The position numbers and the translations under genes were made by a program. From the NCBI GenBank assembly GCA_024704765.1, contig JAKMXF010000298.1:186001-250000 (forward strand): 64,000 bases of DNA, in the 5' to 3' direction. The notes beneath the pieces were generated by a model. The model ran no database searches. It was not told the DNA's origin and saw only the letters and a program-made list of their open reading frames with translations. Origin of the DNA: Oopsacas minuta. Lineage: Eukaryota; Porifera; Hexactinellida; Lyssacinosida; Leucopsacidae. This document shows positions 44,176 through 54,614 of this stretch, one piece after another. How positions within the stretch are numbered: position 1 is the first letter of the stretch; each line of letters starts with the position of its first letter.

Positions 44176-46083
44176 TTGGTCGTTAATTCAACGATTTATT
44201 TTGTGCGCTTTAACTATATTCTTCGTATATTTATAGTGCATGCAGTTTTCTAATAGAATGAATGTATTGCGAAACTAATTGCCAGAATATCTCTCTTCAA
44301 GGTCTTCAGCCTTACTGTATACAGCGCTAGCTAGAGCCTTTTTAAACTGAGGATATTCTTAAAGTTGATTTTTCTTGAGAGCTATTCTTTGTATCTTTAT
44401 ATAGATTTTCCTGCGAGCTCAAATTATCTCTTTAGATGATGAGTATCACAACTAATTATCGTATTCTTTCATCCACACACTTCTAATTACCTCTTTATCG
44501 ATCACATGTGGTCTATTAGTTCATAGCTACATTTTAGCTGCTGTTACATAGTATTATTTACTAATTGGCCTATTGTATTGTCGATTTACTCTTCTAATCT
44601 ACTTGTCACATCATAGTCCTACCACATAAACTAGAATCAATGTTTATTGCTTAATCGTGTAAGTACTAGTGAGTAATATTATTTCAATGCTCTCTTGACA
44701 ATGCTACATAAAATCATAATGCCTTAGCTTATTGGCGGATTTATCGTTTGTTGAGATATTCATTATATACAAATTTCGATATCAAATAGTTGGATTTTGT
44801 TGTGAATACCTAGGATCTGTCAATGCATTATTTGGCCTAATGACTTGTGAATTTTGACGGAAACCATGAAAAAGGTCTGAACTACCAAACGCAAGCCTAC
44901 AAGAACTCAAACCCCCAAAATATTAATCAACACAATAAAACACCCAATTGCAATCGTTGCATTGTAGAAAAGAAAATGGTTTGTTGTCTGAGTGTTCTAC
45001 TTTCAAAAGATATTGGCAAGGAACTAACTCATTACCATATTTTTCAAGTTATAATTTGATCTTTTGTTCTGGTTCCTCCTACCAATATTCTAATTGTATA
45101 ATTTGATATACCTCAACCATTTATTTACATAAGATTAGCTTAATAATTTGATTAGATTTTAATTAGCATAAAATGAGATAATTACTTTTTTCTGAATTAA
45201 TTATGCCAATTAATTACGAATTATATTTCTTATTATTAATTGCATTATGTCTTATATAACTTTGCACTACTTAGTTAGTAGTAGAATTGATCAGTTTATT
45301 AACTTACAAACTGTTTTATAGCATTTTTGTAATTGCTAAAATGATTTTGAATTGTTTGGAAAAGACGCATTTCTTTGAATTCTACTAAATATCCATTTTA
45401 GCAAAGATTGATAAGATTGAATTTTGATAATCTTGTTAGACATTACAAATGTCAAAATCGAAGTATACGTCCTGTTTACTCCTAATTAACAAGTGGAGGC
45501 TAATCTCTAGGATAATTTTGTAATATTCACCAAAAGGTGTGAAAATATACACAGGAAATTTTTCAAATGTCAGGTGCACATCTAGATGTCACTACGAGCA
45601 CATATGCCCAATTTGGTGTCTTAATCTCTAAAGGTGTGAACAGCTGACCGAAATATAGGTACTTAGTCGCACACAGTAAAAGTTGTTTCATTTCATATAT
45701 TATTATTTGATTTGAATATTTTCTAGCAAATGGTTGGGAACATTATTGAGTTGTTGTTTCGTACCACGGTGACCTACTTATTCTCGAAATTTATATTGCT
45801 TATGTTTGATCATATTAAGTTATAAAATTCAAATTATCTCAATAAACTTCTCGCAAAGTCCACACAATTATAAATTACTTAGTAGACTTTTAGTTCAACA
45901 AGGTTACAATTCTTTGCTCTAAAAAGAATGTGGAATAATGAGAGAACCAATTTTAGTTATTTATCATGCCAGCAAACAAAAATACATTATTATATTTTGT
46001 CTAGACCTCTCGTGTTGATCCACCCTTCTCTATTGTTGAAATTGATATTTCTTTATAAACAAAGTCTAGATTTACAAACATAA
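44176..46083. other. 1.9 kb non-coding region between divergent homeobox and Kelch genes
   Basis: Upstream region of both genes. AT-rich, with no repeat family seen elsewhere in the window and one random-looking 70-codon ORF at 44847. Probably promoter and enhancer DNA; no specific site can be proven by eye apart from the TATA-like box listed next. Confidence 0.5.
44228..44235 (-). promoter_or_regulatory. TATA-like box of the ARX-like gene
   Basis: The minus strand reads CACTATAAATATACG, with TATAAATA ending 53 bases before the ATG. This would allow a very short 5'UTR of about 25 bases. Position and sequence fit, but AT-rich DNA makes chance matches common. Confidence 0.35.
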
Positions 46084-48469
46084 ATGCAGTCTAGGAAGAA
46101 TAGTACAATATCAACGGAAAATGAATACAATGATAATTTGCATGCAGGACATATCTTATCTGGATTAAGTTCATTTTACAGTAACAGCAATTACACAGAT
46201 GTAACTATTCGCACACAGGGAGTAGAATTTAGCGCACATCGTGTTGTGCTAGCTGCTTCGTCTCCTTATTTCCATACAATGTTCACTTCAACAATCGGCG
46301 AGCCTAATTCAGATTTCATCGACTTACAATGCACAAGTCCTAACACGTTTAAAGAAATTCTTGAATTCATATATACAGGGCATATTGAAGTTAACGGAAC
46401 AAATATTGAGGAGATACTTGAGGCATCTTGTCTACTTCAAATCGTTTCTATACAAAATGCCTGTGAAATGTATCTCAAATCAGAAATAGACTCTGTTAAC
46501 TGTATTGGGATTCGTTACATCGCAGAGAGATTTAGCTGTATTGAGCTGTTGAGTCATGCGAATGATTTTATTGTCGATAATTTCTGTGAGGTTATGGAGC
46601 AAACTGAATTTCTCGAAATTCCATATTTTGAGCTAATCTCTCTGATAAAGCAAGAGACGCTTAAAGTTAAAGATGAGATTGAGGTTCTAGACTGTTGTCT
46701 TAAATGGTATTGTCATAAGAAAGAAGAACGATTAACATTCATGAAAGCGATATTCTGTTATGTAAAATTGCCATTAATCCCACTTGAAAATGTTAAACAA
46801 TCTTTAAAGAATTTTCCAGAGATCTTAGATGTATGCTCTAGCATGTTTGAGGAATTACAATTATTCCATTCAAATCCTGAGCAGTTCATTTCAAGAAACA
46901 GTTTCCAATTTATTCCACGTTTCTCCACCTGTGTACACTCAACCTTGTATCTTGTTGGTGGGGAAATGAATCCAGGCAGAACAACAGTCAACACTGTACA
47001 GAAATATGATCTATTCCGACGGACATGGGAACAGTGTGTGCCGATGCATGTAGCACGTCGTGGCGCTGGAGTTGTGCTAGTGCAAGGACGTCTTTTCGTG
47101 TTTGGAGGCTCAGATGGTTATGAGGCTCTGTCTACTTGTGAGTGCTATGATACAGTCAAAAACCAATGGAACATGATTACTTCTATGTCAGAGGTCTGTT
47201 AACATCATTCCTATTAATTATCTAAATTATACAATATGTTATCAGCTCCATTTGTCTTAAACAGGCACGAAGCAGTGTGGGAACTTCTGCTATAGGGAAT
47301 AACATATACGCTGTGGGTGGATATGATGGGATAAGTGCTTGCTTGCTAACTGTAGAAGCTTACAATCTTGACACTCAAGAATGGGAATATTGTGAGAGTA
47401 TGGATTCAAGACGTTCAATGATGGCTGTCTCTGTACTTAACGGATCTCTTTATGCGATTGGAGGATATGATGGTATTGAAGATTTGGGTAAGTGTGCAAA
47501 CAAGGTTTGAATTAGATAATTTATCTCAAATTTAAAGTGATTGATATACCATAGAATTGAGGGATTACTGAATTATCAACTCTTATTTCGGTTGTAACAT
47601 TAGTCTGTGCTCTTGTAAAAGTTCATTTTTCAGCCAGTCAATTTCCAGTATATATCACTGTTAATTAATAGTTTATTAATGGATTAGTGAAGAAATTTTG
47701 AATCAGCTGCATTTTTATGACTTAAGGCCACGAAACAAAAAATTTCCAACAACTTCATAATCCCCACTCTATAGGAAAGCCACTTCACTTCATACAAAGA
47801 CACACGGGCTTCCATTGTTAAAAAACAAGTAATTTAATTGTTATAGCCAAATACTTGAATTAATTAAGTTTTACATAATTATAGCATGATTTGTTACAGA
47901 AAGGTATTTACCCTTAAATAAAGATTATAATTACTGATAGTAGTCCGCATCTCATTATATGAACACGATTGATACGTCAATCCAGGGTGATATGTACTTC
48001 AAATAAGGAGTGCGAGATATTACAGTCCCATGTAGTGCATATTAACAAGATTATTCCTCTCTATTTGGTTTCTTATGAAATATTTGTATCACAAGGTTCA
48101 TGTGAGGTATATTGCCCTACAGCACGCGTCTGGCATAGCATATCTCCAATGCAGCATAAACGTTCAATGGCAGGAGCTGTGTGTGTTGAGAACCGTCTCT
48201 ACGTTGCTGGGGGATGCGAACAAGCAGAAACACTTAATATTGTAGAGATATACAATCCTGATGCAGATCAATGGTATATCACTAAGCCTATGCTATGTCC
48301 AAGGAGTGGTTTCGGGTTTTCCTTATTGGGCGAGAATATATATGCTGTAGGCGGTTACAACGGTTCTCAGTGCTTGAACACGATGGAAGCTTATGATCCG
48401 AAAAAAGGGAAGTGGACTTTAGTAGCTGAAATGCCTCTTACAAGGAGAAGATTTGGTTGTTGTTCGTAA
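46084..48469 (+). CDS. BTB-BACK-Kelch (KLHL) protein, Cullin-3 adaptor type
   Basis: Exons 46084-47193, 47265-47487, 48096-48469; 1,707 nt, 568 residues. BTB domain about 28-130 (YTDVTIRTQGVEFSAHRVVLAASSPYF), BACK about 135-236 (CIGIRYIAERFSC) and six Kelch blades about 285-568 (LYLVGGE, LFVFGGSDG, IYAVGGYDG, LYAIGGYDG, LYVAGGCE, IYAVGGYNG). Such proteins bring substrates to Cullin-3 ubiquitin ligases. It resembles the KLHL17/18/20 group, but the ortholog cannot be fixed by eye. Intron 2 is 608 bp, large for this window, with no recognised repeat. Splice junctions keep frame: ...MSE|ARSS... and ...EDL|GSCE.... Confidence 0.9.
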
Positions 48470-49625
48470 TAATATAAGTGAATAGATTACAGTTGAGTTT
48501 AACTATATATTTTCACGTTTTCTATAGACTTGGTTTAAAGCTATCCTTGATCTCTTACATTTCTTGTATTTTACTTTCTCAATGATTCTATTTTTCTATT
48601 TTCAAGGTTTGCTTCATAGCAAATCACTTTCAATCCGTCAAACGCCAGATTTTCAGTAAATTTAATATCCTACTCTTTTATCGCTTGCTAACTCTTCTCA
48701 TCAACATTATACAAATATAGTACATACATGCTACATACATGTTCTTTCTATTTCAAACTGCATTTCTAACTTGAATAAGCATTATAATACACGTGTATAA
48801 TATATTAAGCTGCTCTCTCTCTTCATTTAATTATGGCCTGCGACATAACGAAATACAATAGGATGTTTTGTTCAATCAAGTATCCATTACTTAGACAAAA
48901 CAAGTAAGTACCGAAAAACCAAATTATTTAATTGGACCATAATAAAGTTCAAAGAAATCCATGAATTTGATTTTATGGAAATTGGAACTTTATTTGCTGC
49001 AAATTGTGTGTTTTTATGCATTGTTTTAATAATGTATTACTCTCTTATCAGCTAATTTAAGTTTAATTTATCTGTCTTCATGTCTATGCGTTTTTCAAAC
49101 AAAGCAAACACAAATTGTTTTTCTAACGTATTGTCTAACTTAATTACTAAATTTTTGATCTTTATGTGTTTCTTGTTAGAGCAAATTGTTGTTAAATACG
49201 TCGTTCAATTATTTGTTTATTGCAATATTATTTCTCCATTGAATAATAATTATATTATACTTGAATAATTAATATTAAATTGAGTATTAAATATTTCATT
49301 AATTGGGTTCTTATAAATTATATACCAATTAAACTAGATTTGTGATGAATTGTTTTTGGTCACAGACGTGAATTTACATTTACTTACTGAAATCTATGAT
49401 ATTACTTTCATAAACTTCCTACAATCATACATGCAATACGAATACATTACATTCTTTCATATGTAAATCCTACATATATTGTTACATAAATTCGCGAAAT
49501 TAGAAAGTAGACAATGTTCATAGAACCCCCCAGATAGGGTGGAGAGTGTTGTCCATTTCATAGACATAAAGTTTACGTGTTTCCTACATTGCATTAATTA
49601 AATTAGCTTACTATCGCGCAGAAAG
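48470..49625. other. 1.2 kb non-coding gap
   Basis: Very AT-rich. A 62-codon ORF at 49080 is probably chance. A short GC-rich stretch (CCCCCCAGATAGGGTGGAG near 49528) is out of character and may be an element remnant. Confidence 0.45.
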
Positions 49626-50747
49626 ATGACTAATCTCAATATTTTAACAATTCTATCTTTGTTATTCATCTCCTACTCCTATACATCTGTTGAAATTGAG
49701 AATAATGTACGAAAATGTCCCTGTAAATATTCAGATTCTTGTGATATAATTCCTCTCCAGAAAGATAAAAAAATCATCATTGGTTTCATGACCGATCTTG
49801 GTTATTCATTTTTCCGATTTTATGAAATGTACAAATTGACTACTGTATTTCTACCTTTAAATGACACTGAATTTCTCCAAGATTTCTTGTGTTACGCACA
49901 TGAACAAAAGGTTTCAGTTCTACTACGTGTAGATCCAACCTTAAAAGTAGTGCTTAACAATTCACTCCATCGCCAATGGGCTCAAGAAACCATTAAAACT
50001 GTCCAAGATCGTTACCTTGATGGCATAAACTTTGATTTTCAAAGCCCCCTTGATTTCGATCATGCTTCTTACTACACCAGCCTAGTAAACTATACATGCA
50101 CTAACCTTCGTGTAGCTAACAAGGAGTATCAATGTAGTCTCAATATGCCTTGGTCTGGTGATTGTATAGATGGTCGCTGTTATAACGTTTATTCAATAGC
50201 TGAAGTGGTTGACTACATTGTTATATTGTCTTTTGATGTGCAAGATGATGAGGATGGACCACCCTGCTACGCACGAGCTAATAGTCCATTCTACCAAGGA
50301 TTAGGTGCTGTAGTTGTCTATGTGGAAGCTGGACTTGCTCTGAAGCAAGTTGTAGTCGCATTACCATGGTATGGCTATATGTACGATTGTCTATCAGTTG
50401 ACAAAAGTAATCTATGCACCATCAAGGAGAGAACGTCTGAACCTTACTGCAGTGATCGTGTAGGGAAGAAAATGACGTATAATGATTTTGTGAGCCTTAT
50501 CAATAATCCAAAAGCTAATGTAACTTCGCATTGGAATTCTACCTATATGTCTCCTTATTTAATGATTTATAATGGAGACAGTATTCAGCAGGGCTGGTAT
50601 GATAACCCAATGAGTCTCTCGTTTAAGATTAATGCAGTTAAACAAATGGAACTTGGAGGTATAGGTGTATATAATATGGATTGTCTATCGTATATTGATG
50701 ATATGCAGGTTAGAGAGATGTGGAATACCTTGGATCTTATCAATTAA
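49626..50747 (+). CDS. CTBS: Di-N-acetylchitobiase-like GH18 protein with catalytic Glu replaced by Gln
   Basis: Intronless, 373 residues. A signal peptide (ILTILSLLFISYSYTS) precedes a GH18 barrel with the chitobiase signatures IIIGFMTDLGY, WYGYMYDCLSVDKSNLCTI, EPYCSDRVGKK, WYDNPMSLSFKI and LGGIGVYNMDCLSY. The active-site motif reads DGINFDFQS where chitobiases have DGxxxDxE: codon 139 (50040-50042) is CAA, Gln. The final Glu is the proton donor in GH18, so hydrolysis is probably lost or crippled and the protein may act as a lectin. Normal chitobiase trims N-acetylglucosamine from asparagine-linked glycans in lysosomes. The reading frame is otherwise clean, so this is not a decaying pseudogene. 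Confidence 0.85.
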   Translation: MTNLNILTILSLLFISYSYTSVEIENNVRKCPCKYSDSCDIIPLQKDKKIIIGFMTDLGYSFFRFYEMYKLTTVFLPLNDTEFLQDFLCYAHEQKVSVLLRVDPTLKVVLNNSLHRQWAQETIKTVQDRYLDGINFDFQSPLDFDHASYYTSLVNYTCTNLRVANKEYQCSLNMPWSGDCIDGRCYNVYSIAEVVDYIVILSFDVQDDEDGPPCYARANSPFYQGLGAVVVYVEAGLALKQVVVALPWYGYMYDCLSVDKSNLCTIKERTSEPYCSDRVGKKMTYNDFVSLINNPKANVTSHWNSTYMSPYLMIYNGDSIQQGWYDNPMSLSFKINAVKQMELGGIGVYNMDCLSYIDDMQVREMWNTLDLIN

Positions 50748-51539
50748 CGAAAACTGATTACAGTAGATTATCATTTTCTTGTTTATTTCAATTATTTGTA
50801 ATTTAGTTGGCATATTATTTTTTATTGTATTTCCAGAATGCTTGCGTCAATCACATATATGGTATAATTCATAAATATGTACCGTTTTCTTCGTCCAACC
50901 CCCATTCGGGGAAATGCATGTGCAGAAAATTTAATCCTTCAATTCCCTTACGAGTAAGATAACTTTTTAATATATTAGCTAATTCATTGTATATTCTTTA
51001 CTTTTGCTTCTCAAGCAATACATAATCCACTTGCCCTTTCTGCTATTTAAATATGATGACGCTAACACTGAAATTTTAGCATTTGTGTGCTTGTAACCAT
51101 ACACCGCTGATAACGTTAGGCATTGAGATATTTAGCTGTCTTTTTTGATTTGCCAGCCAGAATCTTACTTTGTTTCTCTCCCACCATTGCATTCTTTTTG
51201 TATACAACCCTTCGTATGACGTAACTACGCTAATATCTTACTCGAATATCCATCCACTATTTATTGATATTTGAGATCTTTCCCCATTACTTCGTGGTTA
51301 AAACTTTTACTATTTCTATGACTAATAATTTCATATTCTCCTTTGTTAACTATTTGATATATTTTATCGTCAAACTATCGGATAATTATGCGCATTATTT
51401 AACTTGATTAAATGTAAAATCATAAGCATTAACTGCGTTTTCAATTTTCTGCACACGAGCAATTAGTTTTGACAGATCCCTCAATAATTCTCTATCATTC
51501 CAAATTGTTTTAGATCTCAATACTTTCTAGAAAGGAAGA
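50748..51539. other. non-coding gap
   Basis: 3'UTR of the chitobiase-like gene and promoter of tetraspanin 1. AT-rich, nothing recognised. An acceptor-like TACTTTCTAG ends at 51530, 9 bases before the tetraspanin ATG. Confidence 0.45.
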
Positions 51540-52352
51540 ATGGGCAAGAAAGCGCTGATAAGTAAAATATGTCTTGTTTCGATTCTGATTATTGTAAACA
51601 TCCTCGCGGTTCTTCTCAGTTTATTCTTGATAATCGCTGGTATTACACTGTTCATACTGAATAATGTAACTCCTCTGAGACTGGAATCGTTAGTATCCCT
51701 GTTTGCGTTCTTTCTCTCACTGGGAGTCCTATTCTTAATAATTTCAATATTTGGTCTCATTTCGAGTATTTCCTCAATTCCCAGCCGTCATGCTTTCCGT
51801 GTCTTCTCCACTGTGACTATCACCATATACATGATAGTATTGCTATTGCTAATCCTGCTTCAGATTGGAGTTGTGATAGCAGGGATTTTGTTGAGAGATC
51901 AGCTGACTACTGATACTGCGTTTGAAAGTATATTCGCCGAATTTACCATGTTTTATGAGGATAACGAAGCCTTGATGGTTATAGTAGACGGATTTCAAAC
52001 TGGGTTTCAGTGCTGTGGGTTTAACAATTACACCAGTTGGTATGCGGATGGAACAAATTTCACCTTTCCAAATCTTCCCGAATCTTGCTGTATTATGAAC
52101 GCTAGCCAATCATCAGAACATACCTGTGAGGCTGGGAAAGCTTACACAGTAGGATGTAGTCAGAGTTTGATCGAAATTGATTCTCTATACCTAGGCGTAG
52201 CTATCGGAATATTCGTATTTATTACTGTATTCCAGATAGTAATTCTGCTTATTAACCTCGTGCTTATATGCTGTATTCGGTTAGACAAACGTGCTGTTGC
52301 TTATCGTTTCCGGACTCAGAGTATCTTTGCTCAGGAATCGTATGCTCATTGA
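51540..52352 (+). CDS. Tetraspanin, tandem copy 1
   Basis: Intronless, 270 residues. Four membrane spans: about 8-33, 48-78, 88-118 and 225-255. The large extracellular loop has the CCG signature (FQCCGFNNYTSWYADG), a second SCC-type pair (PESCCIMN) and further cysteines (HTCEAG, VGCSQ), as required for the tetraspanin fold. Several NxT/NxS sites (NYTS, NFTF, NASQ) suggest glycosylation. Tetraspanins organise membrane microdomains; no specific partner is known here. The downstream copy at 52963 is a clear tandem duplicate with the same MGKKAL start and small loop (SSISSIPSR). Confidence 0.9.
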   Translation: MGKKALISKICLVSILIIVNILAVLLSLFLIIAGITLFILNNVTPLRLESLVSLFAFFLSLGVLFLIISIFGLISSISSIPSRHAFRVFSTVTITIYMIVLLLLILLQIGVVIAGILLRDQLTTDTAFESIFAEFTMFYEDNEALMVIVDGFQTGFQCCGFNNYTSWYADGTNFTFPNLPESCCIMNASQSSEHTCEAGKAYTVGCSQSLIEIDSLYLGVAIGIFVFITVFQIVILLINLVLICCIRLDKRAVAYRFRTQSIFAQESYAH

Positions 52353-52962
52353 TAATACAGACTTTTGCTTTTAACTTTGTAGTCTATTTTGTATATATGT
52401 TTGAGAGAGATTGTATTTTGTTGGCTGTTTTTATTTATCACAGAAGTATTACTATTGTTAGTAATAGGTTTAGGCGTTTATCAAGTTTAATTAACACCAC
52501 GGATTTTTATCATTTCCTTTGTAATTCTTCGTTTATATGTTTATACATGTCTAAACTTTTATCCATTGTTCATTACGAATATATTCGGTGATGAATTTTC
52601 GTGCTTCCTCATGTTTGGCACGCTCTGTCTTTGCCACATCTGGGTGTTTATACCGAGGAACATTTGTGATTCCTTCTTATTTTCTCCTTTTCTAGACTAT
52701 TATATCTAGTTCTATCTACTGATATAAATTTTTGTTTAAGTTATGAACAAAGCAATTCATCAACAATGGTATAATAATTGAATTATTTATTATCTTTTAG
52801 GAATTCTAATTCTGTAAGATAGACAATGCATCTGTAATCTTAAGATATGATTACAACAACTGTATTAGGTATAGGAAAATATGATAAATTGATCATATTA
52901 CATCTAGAACATAAAATATACCTAACTTTTATTATTCTCTATAGAATTTTGGTTTTAGTAAG
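52353..52962. other. spacer between the tandem tetraspanins
   Basis: 610 bp of AT-rich DNA, no ORF of note. ATTATTCTCTATAG and GGTTTTAG, both acceptor-like, lie within 25 bases of the next ATG. Confidence 0.45.
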
Positions 52963-53760
52963 ATGGGAAAGAAGGCACTTGTCAGTAAATTATGTATCGT
53001 TACGCTGTTGATATTGATAAATCTCTTCGCGGTTGTATTAAGTTTGTTTCTGATATCTGCTGGTATAACACTCATTGTTATTGCAAGTGAGAACGCACTA
53101 AAGCTGGAATCATTATTATCACTAATCGCAATCCTTCTTGCGTTGGGCGTTCTATTCCTGCTCATCTCCATTCTGGGTTTCATTTCGAGTATTTCCTCGA
53201 TTCCTTCACGAAAAGGTTTCCGTATATTCTCCACTATTTCACTCACCGTGTACATGATCGTTCTGCTCGTGTTGATTCTAGCTCAGATCGGAGCGGTAAT
53301 TGCAGGGTTAATTCTTAGAGATAATATCGCCACTGACGGTACACTCAATGAAGTCTTTGAGGGATTCGTCCAACTGTATACCAACCCTGCTGTGATGGCT
53401 ATCTTAGACGGATGGCAAAATGGATTCGGTTGTTGTGGGTATATCAATTATACAAGTTGGTATATTAACGATTCAAACTTTACCTCCCCTAATCTCCCAG
53501 ATTCTTGCTGCAACATAACCTCATCACAACAATGTAATATTGCTAATGCTTATACAGATGGGTGTAGCCCAAGACTACTCGATATTGTTACTAACTACCT
53601 TGGCGCAGTTATCGGAGTTTTCGCTGGCATATCTGTGTTTCAAATCGCTGTACTTATTGTTAACCTGTTTTTGATTTGCTGCATCTGGCTGGATAAAACA
53701 GGAGGGGACTACGACTTCAAAAAGGGCCAAAACTATGCGATGGGTACATCATATCCTTGA
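52963..53760 (+). CDS. Tetraspanin, tandem copy 2
   Basis: Intronless, 265 residues. Closely related to copy 1: shared MGKKAL start, ITL/SLLSLIAILLALGVLFLL spans, the loop SSISSIPSR, and the extracellular FGCCGYINYTSWY with NLPDSCC. Cysteines and membrane spans are conserved; the acidic/charged C-terminal tail differs (GGDYDFKKGQNYAMG here against AYRFRTQSIFAQE in copy 1), so intracellular partners may have diverged. Both copies lack introns, unlike vertebrate tetraspanins, consistent with a local duplication of an intronless ancestor. Confidence 0.9.
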   Translation: MGKKALVSKLCIVTLLILINLFAVVLSLFLISAGITLIVIASENALKLESLLSLIAILLALGVLFLLISILGFISSISSIPSRKGFRIFSTISLTVYMIVLLVLILAQIGAVIAGLILRDNIATDGTLNEVFEGFVQLYTNPAVMAILDGWQNGFGCCGYINYTSWYINDSNFTSPNLPDSCCNITSSQQCNIANAYTDGCSPRLLDIVTNYLGAVIGVFAGISVFQIAVLIVNLFLICCIWLDKTGGDYDFKKGQNYAMGTSYP

Positions 53761-54614
53761 ATTTTTATTATTATTTTCCCTAATAGATATACATTTCTTT
53801 AATTAACGAATGCTAATAGCTGTATAGTACTGTTTGTTTGCATACATAAATGTATATATTTGTGTATATTTAGAGTTTATTATTTTGCTGAAATATGATA
53901 AGGATAAAGAAAGCAGAGCATTAAGGGAGCGCTCTAATTTAATTACAAACAATTTACAAATTTCATCTTAGTTCTATAATAAGTGGAAGCTGGGACACTT
54001 TTGTATAATTCACAATTTATGGAAATCGATTGGAGCTAGGATCCCAGATTTCCAAAAGTCCAATACCGATTTCTTTTCGGGGCTGCTTTTTACGAAGGTC
54101 TTCTAAGAAAGGTTTCTTGATAGGGATGAGCCCTTGTTCAGCAAGCACTACTGCCAGCAATATTGATCATATATATTGATTACTAAAACCTGCTTCATTA
54201 TATCGCTGAATCGTTAATTACCCATAATTTCTATAGGGATTCCCTAAGACATGTAATTTCATGGTGTAGGACGTAGGAAGCAAAAAATAATTTTGATACG
54301 TCAGGTATATTGTATCGGTCTTAGATCTCACTCGTGGCCAAAAAATGATGAACGCTTAACATTATCAAAGGTAGTCCAAAACAATAAATTTTACTGAATA
54401 ATAATACCTAATTAGGAAATTTGTCCTTTTTTAGATTGTGCTTAAGAGTCTGAGTTTAATTTAGTACTATTCGTAAGATGACATCAAAATATCTTTCAGC
54501 TGAAGCTAATAGACAGAATCATTATTTGGAAATTCATTCGCTATCGAATGTTTTCTGCAATTCTATTTGTATGTTTGTTATTGTTATTTTCCTGTTGTCA
54601 TTTTAGACATTATA
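53761..54614. other. non-coding gap
   Basis: AT-rich 3' flank of tetraspanin 2 and promoter of DDX46. A moderately GC-rich stretch at 54030-54140 does not match the repeat families above. It ends in a strong acceptor-like tract (TTTTCCTGTTGTCATTTTAG at 54587-54606). Confidence 0.45.

Noticed and set aside
44847-45059. 70-codon ORF upstream of the homeobox
   Set aside because: No recognisable similarity, no splice partners, Asn/Gln-rich as expected from AT-rich DNA.
49080-49268. 62-codon hydrophobic ORF after the Kelch gene
   Set aside because: Poly-T-driven Phe/Leu/Ile content; no support.
51527-51760. Minus-strand ORF over tetraspanin 1 (a similar one over copy 2)
   Set aside because: Antisense shadows of conserved membrane spans; no independent start context.
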